From assembly GCA_002336485.1 (NCBI GenBank), contig DDCZ01000034.1, positions 51,707 through 115,706 of the forward strand: 64,000 nucleotides of DNA, read 5' to 3'. The translations under genes and the position numbers were made by a program. Each line of letters starts with the position of its first letter. Position 1 is the first letter of the stretch. The DNA comes from Flavobacteriales bacterium UBA1993. GTDB lineage: Bacteria; Bacteroidota; Bacteroidia; Flavobacteriales_G; Salibacteraceae. Below the pieces are notes generated by a model. It was not told the origin of the DNA. It saw only the letters and a list, made by a program, of their open reading frames with translations, and did not search any database. Positions 9,199-17,834 of the stretch are shown here, piece after piece.

Positions 9199-10535
9199 GC
9201 CACACCCTCATACAAAATGCCTCCATTGTAAACGAAGGAGAGGTCTTTGTGGGAAGCGTACTTATTGAAAACGATACCATCGCAGAGGTTTCTCGCGACC
9301 CCAACTTCACGCATGACGGTGCCGAAATTATCGATGCAACAGGCCTGTTTCTTATCCCCGGTGCCATTGATGACCAAGTTCATTTTCGGGAGCCCGGTTT
9401 AACTCATAAAGCAGAAATATATACAGAGTCTAAGGCGGCCGTCGCTGGTGGTGTTACCACCTACATGGAAATGCCGAATACCAATCCGCAAACAACGACT
9501 CAAGCGGAGCTTGAGAAAAAATTTAAGCGCGCCTCCGATTGCTCCCTAGCGAACTTCAGTTTCTTTTTTGGAGCAACAAATGACAATTTAGACGAAGTGC
9601 TCGCTACAGACGCGAACAATGTTTGTGGTATTAAAATCTTTATGGGATCCAGCACTGGGAATATGCTTGTTGATCGTCAAGAGACTCTGGCTAACATCTT
9701 CTCCAAAACACCGATGTTGATCGCAACACATTGCGAAGACGAGGTAACCGTTCGAGCGAACAGCGCGCGCTACAAGGCGCAATTCGGAGATCAAGTCCCT
9801 TTCACGGCACATCCATTAATACGAAGCGCTGAGGCTTGTTATATCTCGTCTAGTGCCGCCGTCGCCCTAGCCAAGAAATACGATACGCGACTTCACATTC
9901 TCCACATTAGCACAGCAAAAGAATGCACGCTATTTACGAATGATATACCCTTGTCTGAGAAACGAATCACCGCAGAAGCGTGCATACATCACCTATGGTT
10001 TAACGATTCATTTTACCCAACCAAAGGATCACACATTAAGTGGAATCCAGCGGTAAAAACAGAAGCTGATCGGTTGGGCATCTGGGAGGCATTGCTTGAT
10101 AATCGTATCGACGTTATTGCGACCGATCATGCGCCACATACCCTAGAAGAAAAGTCGGGCAACTATTGGGATGCCCCTTCGGGCGGGCCGCTTGTTCAAC
10201 ATTCTGTTTTAGCCATGATGGACTTCGTGAAATCAGGCCAGATTTCTGTTGAACGCATGGTTGAAAAAATGAGTCATGCAGTAGCTGAGTTGTTTCAAAT
10301 TCGAAAACGAGGCTATATACGCAAAGGATATTTCGCGGACTTGGTTTTGGTTGATCCAAAAACTCCAACAACCGTTTCAAAAACGAACTTGCTTTACAAA
10401 TGTGGCTGGTCTCCGTTCGAAGGACATACCTTCTCATCTTCAATAAACAGGGTCTTTGTCAACGGCCATGAGGCATATACAAAGGGCGCCTTCGATGAGT
10501 CTAAAAAGGGTTCCGCCATCACTTTCAGTCGATGA
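9195..10535 (+). CDS. pyrC: Dihydroorotase
   Basis: Cytosolic zinc amidohydrolase that interconverts N-carbamoyl-aspartate and dihydroorotate in pyrimidine synthesis. Visible features are the N-terminal metal loop IDDQVHFREPG (residues 58-68), PNTNPQTT, the metal His in ATHCED, HILHIST and the catalytic Asp in ATDHAPHT. Length (446 aa) fits the class I enzyme. The first His of the canonical DxHxH is Gln61 here. I recall the same IDDQVHFREPG in other Bacteroidota pyrC proteins, so it is probably a lineage feature rather than inactivation. The gene overlaps both neighbours by four bases (ATGA), forming a tight three-gene operon. Confidence 0.9.
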   Translation: MSHTLIQNASIVNEGEVFVGSVLIENDTIAEVSRDPNFTHDGAEIIDATGLFLIPGAIDDQVHFREPGLTHKAEIYTESKAAVAGGVTTYMEMPNTNPQTTTQAELEKKFKRASDCSLANFSFFFGATNDNLDEVLATDANNVCGIKIFMGSSTGNMLVDRQETLANIFSKTPMLIATHCEDEVTVRANSARYKAQFGDQVPFTAHPLIRSAEACYISSSAAVALAKKYDTRLHILHISTAKECTLFTNDIPLSEKRITAEACIHHLWFNDSFYPTKGSHIKWNPAVKTEADRLGIWEALLDNRIDVIATDHAPHTLEEKSGNYWDAPSGGPLVQHSVLAMMDFVKSGQISVERMVEKMSHAVAELFQIRKRGYIRKGYFADLVLVDPKTPTTVSKTNLLYKCGWSPFEGHTFSSSINRVFVNGHEAYTKGAFDESKKGSAITFSR

Positions 10536-10915
10536 AGTGGCTCGCTCTAATCCCCGTATTAATTCTGGCAGCATGCTCCAGTTCGGAAGAACGCATTCGC
10601 CCAGATTATGTAATCCCCGAGGACTCGATGGTAGTATTGATCGCGGAGCTTCAAATTTTGAATGCAGAGGGTCAACATCGCGAAGTGCGTCGGAAAAAAT
10701 GGACAGATTTTGTCAAAGTAAAGCAGCGAGCGATGTATGATAGCTTAGGTTATGACGAGGCACGTATCGACAGCAGCATGAACTACTACTTGGATGATTA
10801 TGAGGCCTTTCAGAAACTTCATGAAGACGCTATGGATCTGTTAAGCGAACGGCTTGCCAAGTATAAGGCGGCTAAGAAGACCGAGGAGCTAGAAATCTCC
10901 AAACCCGCTGAGTAG
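10532..10915 (+). CDS. DUF4296 lipoprotein
   Basis: A 127-residue protein with a lipoprotein signal (lipobox LAAC, Cys15) followed by a charged helical region about 25-120 that matches what I know of the Bacteroidota DUF4296 family. Expected to be lipid-anchored in the envelope; function unknown. It starts in the stop of pyrC (ATGA) and ends one base before the convergent reductase gene. Confidence 0.8.
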   Translation: MKWLALIPVLILAACSSSEERIRPDYVIPEDSMVVLIAELQILNAEGQHREVRRKKWTDFVKVKQRAMYDSLGYDEARIDSSMNYYLDDYEAFQKLHEDAMDLLSERLAKYKAAKKTEELEISKPAE

Positions 10916-10916
10916 G

Positions 10917-11912
10917 TTAATGCGTGCGACCCTTGTATAATTCAACGGTACGTTGAATTGATTGTTCAATCGGTGTGAACACAAACCCCTTTTCAATTGC
11001 CTTTTTATTCGAATATGTAACTTGGCGATATGCCGAGTCAATATTCTGACTTGTCAACGAAAACAAGGGTATCCTTAAGCTCTCAAAAAACTTCAACCCC
11101 TGCTTTGCCAGTTGCGCCAGCCCCCTTGGAATCGCAATCTTCGGTTCCGCAGCGCCAAAACTTTGTGTTATCAACGTAAAAAGTGTCTTAAAGCTCAAGT
11201 TCTCCCCAATGAGTAAATAGCGCCCCTTAAACCATTCATCCTTCATGCCTTGCACGCAGAATCTCGCGATATCTATAGCGTCAACAAAACCATTTGAACC
11301 TGACGGATAAAACCGCATGCCATTAGCGCTAGAAACGATTATAGACGTGCTGCTCTCGCCCCATTTGCCTGATCCCACAACTACACCTGGATTTACAATT
11401 AACGTCGATAGACCCTCTTCTCGCGCTCTCATCACCTCTAATTCTGCATAACGCTTACTAAGGCTGTATGCCGTCCGTCCCTTGTCCGTGGTCCAAGTGC
11501 TGGACTCCGTTAATTCACCATCTATTGGCTCATCTCCAATTGCCGCAGTCGAGCTTATGTAGCAGAGTTTTGAAACACCGTTCTGAAGGCACGCGTTAAC
11601 CACGTTTGCTGTGCCGATTGTGTTGGTTTCGAAAAGAGCGGTGCTTTGCCTCGGATCAAAAGACACCATAGCTGCGGCGTGATACACCTCTGTGCAACCT
11701 CTAATTGCGCTTTCTAATGAAATGGGGTCCAGTATATCCCCTTCTGTATAATGTGTTTCGGGTATGACAATGGAAGAATGCCTACAAAGCGTTTCAATCG
11801 CTGTACGATCCGCCCCTTTGCGGATTAGGATTCTTGCGTCCGTTCCTGCCTTTAGTAATTCAATAAGTATGTGTGAGCCAACTATGCCGGTTGCTCCTGT
11901 GACTAGTACCAC
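10917..11912 (-). CDS. NAD(P)-dependent epimerase/reductase (extended SDR)
   Basis: Extended short-chain dehydrogenase of the dihydroflavonol-4-reductase/3-beta-HSD-like group, 331 aa. The Rossmann motif TGATGIVG is at residues 5-12, the active-site Ser/Thr near 120-122 and the catalytic Tyr149-x3-Lys153 in YSLSKRYAE. The substrate cannot be told; related Bacteroidota proteins are annotated only as NAD-dependent epimerase/dehydratase. It starts at GTG five bases after the scoB stop, so it is probably transcribed with the CoA-transferase cluster. It is convergent with the DUF4296 gene with no room for a terminator. Confidence 0.85.
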   Translation of the reverse strand: MVLVTGATGIVGSHILIELLKAGTDARILIRKGADRTAIETLCRHSSIVIPETHYTEGDILDPISLESAIRGCTEVYHAAAMVSFDPRQSTALFETNTIGTANVVNACLQNGVSKLCYISSTAAIGDEPIDGELTESSTWTTDKGRTAYSLSKRYAELEVMRAREEGLSTLIVNPGVVVGSGKWGESSTSIIVSSANGMRFYPSGSNGFVDAIDIARFCVQGMKDEWFKGRYLLIGENLSFKTLFTLITQSFGAAEPKIAIPRGLAQLAKQGLKFFESLRIPLFSLTSQNIDSAYRQVTYSNKKAIEKGFVFTPIEQSIQRTVELYKGRTH

Positions 11913-11917
11913 GGTGC

Positions 11918-12574
11918 TTATAGCTTCATTTCGGGTATGTCGCCCTCAACAATTAGTCGGCCTTCGGTAGCTGCTTGGATTTCTTCAACCGAAACACCTG
12001 GGGCGCGCTCTCGCAGAACAAACCCGTTTGGGGTTACGTCCATCACGGCAAGATTCGAAACAACTTTCGTGACACATTTAGTGCCTGTCAGTGGCAACGT
12101 ACACTGCCGTAATAGCTTTGATTGTCCTTTTTTGTTGGTGTGCATCATGGCCACAATAATATTCTTGGCGGACGCAACGAGGTCCATGGCGCCACCCATG
12201 CCCTTGACCATGTACCCAGGAATTTTCCAGTTTGCAATATCCCCTTGATCACTCACCTCCATTGCCCCTAAAACGGTTAGGTCAACATGTTGGCCTCTAA
12301 TCATTGCGAAACTTGTGGACGAATCAAAGAACGCTGCACCGGGCAGCGCAGTGATGGTTTGTTTTCCTGCGTTTATCAAATCAGCATCTTCTTCGCCCTC
12401 GACTGGAAACGGCCCCATACCCATCATTCCATTTTCGGACTGAAATTCCACATCAATGCCGCTTGGGATATAGTTTGCAACCAACGTTGGGATGCCGATT
12501 CCAAGGTTTACATAATATCCATGTTTCAATTCCTGCGCTATGCGCTGTGCGATTCCATTTTTATCGAGTGCCAT
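11918..12574 (-). CDS. scoB: 3-oxoacid CoA-transferase, subunit B
   Basis: The beta subunit of a class I CoA-transferase (succinyl-CoA:3-ketoacid type), which moves CoA between succinate and acetoacetate in ketone-body and branched-chain degradation. The catalytic glutamate is Glu47 in the SENG motif, and GIGIPT and GAAFFDS are also recognisable. Length (218 aa) is normal. Unusually, the alpha subunit is not adjacent: a 1.6-kb membrane-protein gene sits between scoA (14184-14888) and this gene. All three lie on the same strand, so they could still share a transcript. Acetoacetate as the acceptor is inferred from family resemblance. Confidence 0.92.
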   Translation of the reverse strand: MALDKNGIAQRIAQELKHGYYVNLGIGIPTLVANYIPSGIDVEFQSENGMMGMGPFPVEGEEDADLINAGKQTITALPGAAFFDSSTSFAMIRGQHVDLTVLGAMEVSDQGDIANWKIPGYMVKGMGGAMDLVASAKNIIVAMMHTNKKGQSKLLRQCTLPLTGTKCVTKVVSNLAVMDVTPNGFVLRERAPGVSVEEIQAATEGRLIVEGDIPEMKL

Positions 12575-12619
12575 ATTGTAAATGTATAGACATCCCTATT
12601 AAAACAACCCTTTGGATCA

Positions 12620-14182
12620 TCAGATTTGTAAATTCTTGAATGTTCGTATCGACAGTTCGTCAAGAGAATCATTCGCTGGGCCAATCAACATTAAATCTTT
12701 TACGGCTCCGCTTTCCTTTATACTTTGATGAAAACTTGATTCATCCTTTAAGAGTATCAAGCCAGGATATGCTTGATTTTTATTCAAAAATTGTTCTATC
12801 CGAAGCCAGTTAATCTCTTCATACTTGGTGCCTGGTAAGATCATGATTTGACCCGGATCTAGCCCGACATTAAGGGCTACATAATACGTTTCCTGCCAGC
12901 CAGTAAAATCCAAAACTAGGGCGCAGTTCTCACATCTTGACCTAATTCTCTTTACTAGTTCTTTTGGTCGATCGTATTTCAATTTTGGAATTGGCTCGGC
13001 CTGATCTTGTCTGATGTAGCGAACTAAGCCAAATGCGCTTTCAACATCTGGGCTAAATGATAGCCATCGTTCTACATTCCGATTTGCCATATAATTTGAA
13101 AATGGCAGAATAGACAGTGCCGCGCAGGAAAGGATAATCGGAAACAGCCGACTTTTTTCAAAAATCCTTGGAATTAGCGCTGTAAATGGAAGGAACAACA
13201 GCAGCAAGGTAGACGAAAACCGATGCTGAAGTAACAGCGTTCCATCGATCGCTTTGTATGTCACCAAAATAGCCATGAACGCAAATGGTACGGCCCAGAT
13301 CCACTGCGCTCGACTCAATGTTTTTCCCCTTCGATATAGCGCTATCAATATTAACGGCATTACCCAAACCCCCGTCGAGAGTGTCAAGGAATAAGGATAA
13401 AAGAGCAACCGAGCCATTCGCTCAGGAAACCCAACACCTTCATTTACGCCGGCAAGTACTAGGTTGAAATAGTTTGCCCCGGCAATCCCGGCCATATAGT
13501 TTCCGTCGTCAATGAAATTTCCGACGATCCAAATGACTGGAAACGAAACGGCGATTACAGCATAGATTGAGGCCACGCGATACTGCCGATATAGGAGAAG
13601 TATAATAAAGAGCAGTCCCGATATAACCCATGACTCATATCGAAATCCATTGGATAAAGTCATAAATAACGCCGCAACGATGGCGTCCTTTAAGGACTCC
13701 CTTTTTATGCTTCGCATTACAAATAGTAGCCCAAAAGCTGCCGTGCATATTCCAGGAATTTCGGCCATTGCCATCAGGCTATTTCGAAAGAATATTGGTG
13801 AAACAGCCAAAAGAATTGCAGGAAACCAGGCGTTTGTTTTTTCAAACAGAAGTGCCGTGAAATGATAAACGGCCCACACTGTCGCGGTGGCCAATACAAT
13901 GTTTAAAATGATGGGGGTAATTGTAATCGACGGAAAGACCAATAAAAAGCTGCCGATGAAATATTGATGAAATGGGAGCCACGTTCCATGCCAGATAAAC
14001 TCCGGGTTATTAGCCCAGTTTTGGGCCATGAACACCCTCGAAACAGCATCTGAGTCAACGGTATCACTGTAAGGAAAAGCACTAAGTCTTAGAAAAAAAG
14101 CGAGCCCCATTATAAACAAGAGCGGGTGGTCCTGGATTGCTTTAAACCATTTATTTATACCCTTTTCTAGCACCTCGAGCAA
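12620..14182 (-). CDS. Multi-spanning membrane protein, GT39/ArnT-like glycosyltransferase family
   Basis: About 520 residues with ten or more hydrophobic segments and a soluble tail of about 130 residues. An early extracytoplasmic Asp pair (DTVDSDAVSR) and the sequence LMAMAEIPGICTAAFGLLF are typical of GT-C enzymes of the GT39/PMT group, which transfer sugars from polyprenol-phosphate donors outside the membrane. A longer ATG start at 14257 would overlap scoA by 74 bases. I prefer the TTG at 14182, two bases past the scoA stop, or the GTG at 14173. Its position between two subunits of one enzyme is unexpected. The lipid-phosphate sugar could come from the GT2 enzyme at 8.5 kb, but this link is speculative. 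Confidence 0.75.
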   Translation of the reverse strand: MLEVLEKGINKWFKAIQDHPLLFIMGLAFFLRLSAFPYSDTVDSDAVSRVFMAQNWANNPEFIWHGTWLPFHQYFIGSFLLVFPSITITPIILNIVLATATVWAVYHFTALLFEKTNAWFPAILLAVSPIFFRNSLMAMAEIPGICTAAFGLLFVMRSIKRESLKDAIVAALFMTLSNGFRYESWVISGLLFIILLLYRQYRVASIYAVIAVSFPVIWIVGNFIDDGNYMAGIAGANYFNLVLAGVNEGVGFPERMARLLFYPYSLTLSTGVWVMPLILIALYRRGKTLSRAQWIWAVPFAFMAILVTYKAIDGTLLLQHRFSSTLLLLFLPFTALIPRIFEKSRLFPIILSCAALSILPFSNYMANRNVERWLSFSPDVESAFGLVRYIRQDQAEPIPKLKYDRPKELVKRIRSRCENCALVLDFTGWQETYYVALNVGLDPGQIMILPGTKYEEINWLRIEQFLNKNQAYPGLILLKDESSFHQSIKESGAVKDLMLIGPANDSLDELSIRTFKNLQI

Positions 14183-14183
14183 T

Positions 14184-14888
14184 CTATGCGCGTGGTCGAA
14201 CTGTACGCTGTTCAATGCGCTTTTCAAAATGCGCTCCTTGATAAATGCGCTGAACAAAAATTCCTGGGGTGTGGATAGAGTTCGGGTCGAGCTCTCCAGC
14301 TGGCACCAACTCTTCTACCTCCGCAACGGTGATCTTTCCAGCCATCGCCATGGCGTGATTAAAGTTTCGGGCAGTAGATTTAAACACCAAATTTCCTGCG
14401 GTATCCCCCTTCCACGCTTTCACGAAAGCGAAGGGTGCATCGAATGCGTGCTCCAAAATGTGCGGCTTACCATCAAACCAACGCACTTCCTTTCCTAGCG
14501 CTACCTCGGTGCCAAATCCGGCGGGAGTGAAAAAGGCCGGAATTCCTGCGCCAGCAGCTCGGCATCGCTCAGCAAGCGTGCCCTGCGGAATTAAATCAAC
14601 TTCAAGTTCGCCGCTAAGCATCTGCCGCTCAAATTCTTCGTTTTCCCCAACATAAGAGGATATCATCTTCTTGACTTGACGGTTTTCAAGCAAAACACCC
14701 AAGCCAAATCCATCCACTCCGGCATTGTTCGAAATGCAAGTCAATCCTTTTGCGCCATTGGCTCTGATTGCTGCTATCGAATTTTCAGGAATTCCACATA
14801 ATCCAAACCCTCCAAACATGACTGTCATGTCATCAGAGATTCCACTTATTGCCTCTTCAGCGTTGCTTACAACTTTGTTTAATGCCAT
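14184..14888 (-). CDS. scoA: 3-oxoacid CoA-transferase, subunit A
   Basis: The alpha subunit of the class I CoA-transferase whose beta subunit is at 11918-12574. The CoA-binding loop FGGFGLCGIPE is near residues 25-36, and GKEVRWFDGKPHILE and AFVKAWKGDTAGNL are family-typical. Length (234 aa) is normal. The ATG at 14888 lies two bases from the PBP1A stop. An unrelated membrane-protein gene follows directly, instead of the usual scoB. Confidence 0.92.
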   Translation of the reverse strand: MALNKVVSNAEEAISGISDDMTVMFGGFGLCGIPENSIAAIRANGAKGLTCISNNAGVDGFGLGVLLENRQVKKMISSYVGENEEFERQMLSGELEVDLIPQGTLAERCRAAGAGIPAFFTPAGFGTEVALGKEVRWFDGKPHILEHAFDAPFAFVKAWKGDTAGNLVFKSTARNFNHAMAMAGKITVAEVEELVPAGELDPNSIHTPGIFVQRIYQGAHFEKRIEQRTVRPRA

Positions 14889-14890
14889 TC

Positions 14891-17347
14891 TTAATCGTCA
14901 AATAAATTCTTTGCCCCGGCACGCGCAAATGGATCTTGTTGTCCACCGTCGCGGTCGCAATCGAAATTATAGTTTTTCATGCTCTCAGGCACATCAAAAG
15001 GCCGTTGAGTAATGTTGAGTTTCTTATCATCCCAAACCTTGTGCATATAGTAACACCAAATAGGTAAGGCTGTATTGGTTCCTTGACCGTCATTAGTGCT
15101 TAAGAAGCGCACACTTCGATCTTCCGCCCCAACCCAGACTCCTGTAACCAAATCGGGCACAAAACCCATAAACCATCCATCTGAGTTTCCTTGTGTAGTC
15201 CCGGTCTTTCCAGCGATTTCAACGCTGTAAGGAATATTATCGTAATCGCGGTCGTTCTCATAAGATGACCTCATTCTAATTGCAGTACCCGATGTTTTGT
15301 ACCTCAAGTAATACTCCTTGGTTACAGGGTCTTTCTTCATTTCAGGACCATACTCTCCGACCGTTACCCCTTTCATCAGATCTACCATTTGGTAGGCAAC
15401 CTCCTCGCTCATAACCTCCTGCTCATCTTGTTCTGTTTCAAAAATGATTGTGCCAGAATTATCCTCAATTCTCAGTAAATAAATCGGGTCCATTCGGCGG
15501 CCTTTATTCGCGAACGTGCTGTATGCGTTGGTCATTTCAAACACGCTCAAATCGGCCACCCCTAAGGCAAGCGCGGGCACAGGATCAATAAATGATTCTA
15601 TGCCACATCGATGTGCATACTCTACCGCCGCCTGAGGAGAGAACCTAGTCATCACCCAAGCGGTAATATTATTCATGGACTGGGCTAGACCATACTTTAG
15701 CGTGACCATTTCACCTGTGTTTTTATGAGAATTTCTCGGACACCAGTCCTTTTGAAGGCCATAATCGTCCTTTTGAAAGCAATATTCAATATCCGGCACT
15801 TCCCTACAAGCCGGGATTCCCGCCTCCAAGGCCAAGGCATAGACAAACGGCTTGAATGTAGATCCTACCTGGCGCTTCGATGATTGCACGTGGTCATATG
15901 CAAAGTAGTGGTGATTAATTCCGCCAACCCACGCTTTTACATGGCCTGTGTGCGGATCAATGCTCGTCATACCTGCTTGCAAGAAGCTTTTATAGTAGCG
16001 AATGGAATCGTTGGGCGATAAGGTTGTGTCAATGCTTCCTCTCCAACTAAAAACCTTCATTGGAACTGGGTGATTAAAAATAACCTCTATTGAATCCTCT
16101 GGTATGCATCGTTTCATTTCTGCCTCGCCACACTCTTCGGCCTTACATATCCAATAATCACGACCGTTGAACTCTTGCTTTGAAATATAACTTCCCCGCC
16201 TATGACAATTACTGCATTCCTTTCCCGTCAACACGCGATAACGACCTGTACGGCGCCTGGCAGAATTCATTACCGACTCTACTTCTTCGTCACTCAGGCT
16301 TGCAAACGGAAAGTTCCTCCTCTTTTTTAGTTTTTTCGCAAAGTCGGCCTGCAAATACTCCTTCAAATAGCGCTCAACGGCATATTCGGCATACTTCTGC
16401 ATGCGGCTATCGATGGTGGTGTAAATCTTTAATCCATCGGAGTAAACATTGTATGGATCGCCATTTGGTTTCGCTACGAGGTACTCCTCTGTCCCTTCCT
16501 TTTTTGCATTTAAAATTTCCTTCAAGTTGGCCCGCAACGCTTCCCTGAAATATGGCGCGATTCCCTCGCTGTGGTCCACCACTTGGTAATCTAGGTCCAG
16601 CGGTAACTGCTTCAACGAATCAAACTCTGCTTGTGAAATAAAAGCGTTGCGAAGCATCTGCCCAAAGACAACATTTCTTCTATGCATGACCGTATCTGGT
16701 CTTCTTATCGGATTGAATAATGCTGGATTTTTAGCCATACCAGCAAGCATTGCTGCCTGATGAATTTTCAACGAATCAGGGGAAACATTAAAGTAAACAG
16801 AGGAGGCAGAATTGATCCCAACAGCGTTATTCACGAAATCGAATCGATTGTAATACATCGCAAGGATTTCCTGCTTGGTAAAGTATCGCTCCAGCTTTGC
16901 AGAAATCACATACTCTTTAATCTTCTGAACCACTGCTTTTGCAAAGTTTTGAGATCGTCTTTCAGTGAAAAGCATCTTTGCTAATTGCTGGGTAACGGTA
17001 CTTCCCCCGCCTCGTGATCCAAGAAAAGCGACGGCGCGTAACGTTCCAATAAAGTCAATTCCTGGGTGATCGTAATATCGCTCGTCCTCCGTAGCCACAA
17101 GCGCGTTCATCAGATGAGGTGATAAGTCCTGATAGTGTGCGTTGGTTCTGTTTTGGTAAAAATACTTGCCAAGTGTTTTTCCATCCGAGCTATAAATAAC
17201 GCTTGCCAAGTTGCTTTTCGGGTTTTGTAGATCCTCAACTGTGGGCATTTTTCCCAACCAACCAAAGTCGGCTGCGACAAAAAGCATAGCAAAGCAAAGG
17301 GTCCCAAAAATGAGCAACGACCAAAACCAAAGGATGTATTTCTTCAT
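14891..17347 (-). CDS. Bifunctional penicillin-binding protein 1A (transglycosylase/transpeptidase)
   Basis: Class A PBP that polymerises lipid II and cross-links peptidoglycan in the periplasm. A membrane anchor spans residues about 5-26. The GT51 domain (about 50-225) has catalytic Glu87 in ATEDERYYDH and GGSTVTQQLAK. The transpeptidase domain has Ser496-T-F-Lys499, SMNN and KTGTTQ. Between them, residues about 376-416 form a Cys-rich insert (Cys378, 381, 401, 406, 414) that includes C-S-N-C-H, suggesting a small zinc-binding knuckle or, less likely, a haem c site. Length (818 aa) is slightly above usual. It follows gldH closely; the cluster holB-ricT-gldH-PBP1A is one I recall from other Bacteroidota. 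Confidence 0.93.
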   Translation of the reverse strand: MKKYILWFWSLLIFGTLCFAMLFVAADFGWLGKMPTVEDLQNPKSNLASVIYSSDGKTLGKYFYQNRTNAHYQDLSPHLMNALVATEDERYYDHPGIDFIGTLRAVAFLGSRGGGSTVTQQLAKMLFTERRSQNFAKAVVQKIKEYVISAKLERYFTKQEILAMYYNRFDFVNNAVGINSASSVYFNVSPDSLKIHQAAMLAGMAKNPALFNPIRRPDTVMHRRNVVFGQMLRNAFISQAEFDSLKQLPLDLDYQVVDHSEGIAPYFREALRANLKEILNAKKEGTEEYLVAKPNGDPYNVYSDGLKIYTTIDSRMQKYAEYAVERYLKEYLQADFAKKLKKRRNFPFASLSDEEVESVMNSARRRTGRYRVLTGKECSNCHRRGSYISKQEFNGRDYWICKAEECGEAEMKRCIPEDSIEVIFNHPVPMKVFSWRGSIDTTLSPNDSIRYYKSFLQAGMTSIDPHTGHVKAWVGGINHHYFAYDHVQSSKRQVGSTFKPFVYALALEAGIPACREVPDIEYCFQKDDYGLQKDWCPRNSHKNTGEMVTLKYGLAQSMNNITAWVMTRFSPQAAVEYAHRCGIESFIDPVPALALGVADLSVFEMTNAYSTFANKGRRMDPIYLLRIEDNSGTIIFETEQDEQEVMSEEVAYQMVDLMKGVTVGEYGPEMKKDPVTKEYYLRYKTSGTAIRMRSSYENDRDYDNIPYSVEIAGKTGTTQGNSDGWFMGFVPDLVTGVWVGAEDRSVRFLSTNDGQGTNTALPIWCYYMHKVWDDKKLNITQRPFDVPESMKNYNFDCDRDGGQQDPFARAGAKNLFDD

Positions 17348-17365
17348 ATCAGCGGAAAGAGAAAA

Positions 17366-17833
17366 TTAATTATTCGTCTGATGCACCAAGAGACCCACGT
17401 CATAAATTTCGTGAATTGAATCAGAGCGCATGCCGTGCTGAAGTTCCAAGTTGTATGTCCCCGCCTGAGGAAATGTTTGATTTATTTTAAACACGATCCG
17501 GTTATCAAGTATGTCTCCGAGGCCTGATCCTTTCCACTTTCCGTCTGTTTCGGCCAACGGGCAATCCACAGTATCAGTAATAAATGTGTTGTTTGGATAA
17601 TAGGTTCTGAAAAAGACGATTAAGTTCTGATACTTATAATCACCTCCATGTCTGAGTTGGATGTAGAAATTGTGTGTGGCGAGCGTGTCGCTAACTTCTG
17701 TAGTAAAAGATACAGGTTGATCATAGGCCCAAGTTGACCCAATTATCTCCTTCGTCTCGTTTATTAAGGCGTCAGACTCGCAACCCATAAGGCCAAGAAT
17801 GGATACGCAAATTACGGCCAAGCGAACTCTCAT
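17366..17833 (-). CDS. gldH: Gliding motility lipoprotein GldH
   Basis: A 155-residue lipoprotein resembling GldH, one of the lipoproteins needed for gliding and T9SS function in flavobacteria. The start is the ATG at 17833, giving a signal peptide with lipobox LMGC (residues 15-18); the longer reading frame would run back through the ricT gene. Conserved-looking segments are STWAYDQP, FYIQLRHGGDYKYQNL and ELQHGMR. It follows ricT by one base and precedes PBP1A by 18 bases, so it is part of one operon. The call rests on family recognition by eye. Confidence 0.85.
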   Translation of the reverse strand: MRVRLAVICVSILGLMGCESDALINETKEIIGSTWAYDQPVSFTTEVSDTLATHNFYIQLRHGGDYKYQNLIVFFRTYYPNNTFITDTVDCPLAETDGKWKGSGLGDILDNRIVFKINQTFPQAGTYNLELQHGMRSDSIHEIYDVGLLVHQTNN

Positions 17834-17834
17834 C

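Noticed and set aside
14183..14257. Longer start of the membrane glycosyltransferase-like gene
   Set aside because: It would overlap scoA by 74 bases; TTG and GTG starts directly after the scoA stop are available.
16140..16215. Calling PBP1A a c-type cytochrome because of CSNCH
   Set aside because: One CxxCH among five clustered Cys fits a zinc knuckle at least as well, and no haem-ligand Met or other cytochrome features were seen.
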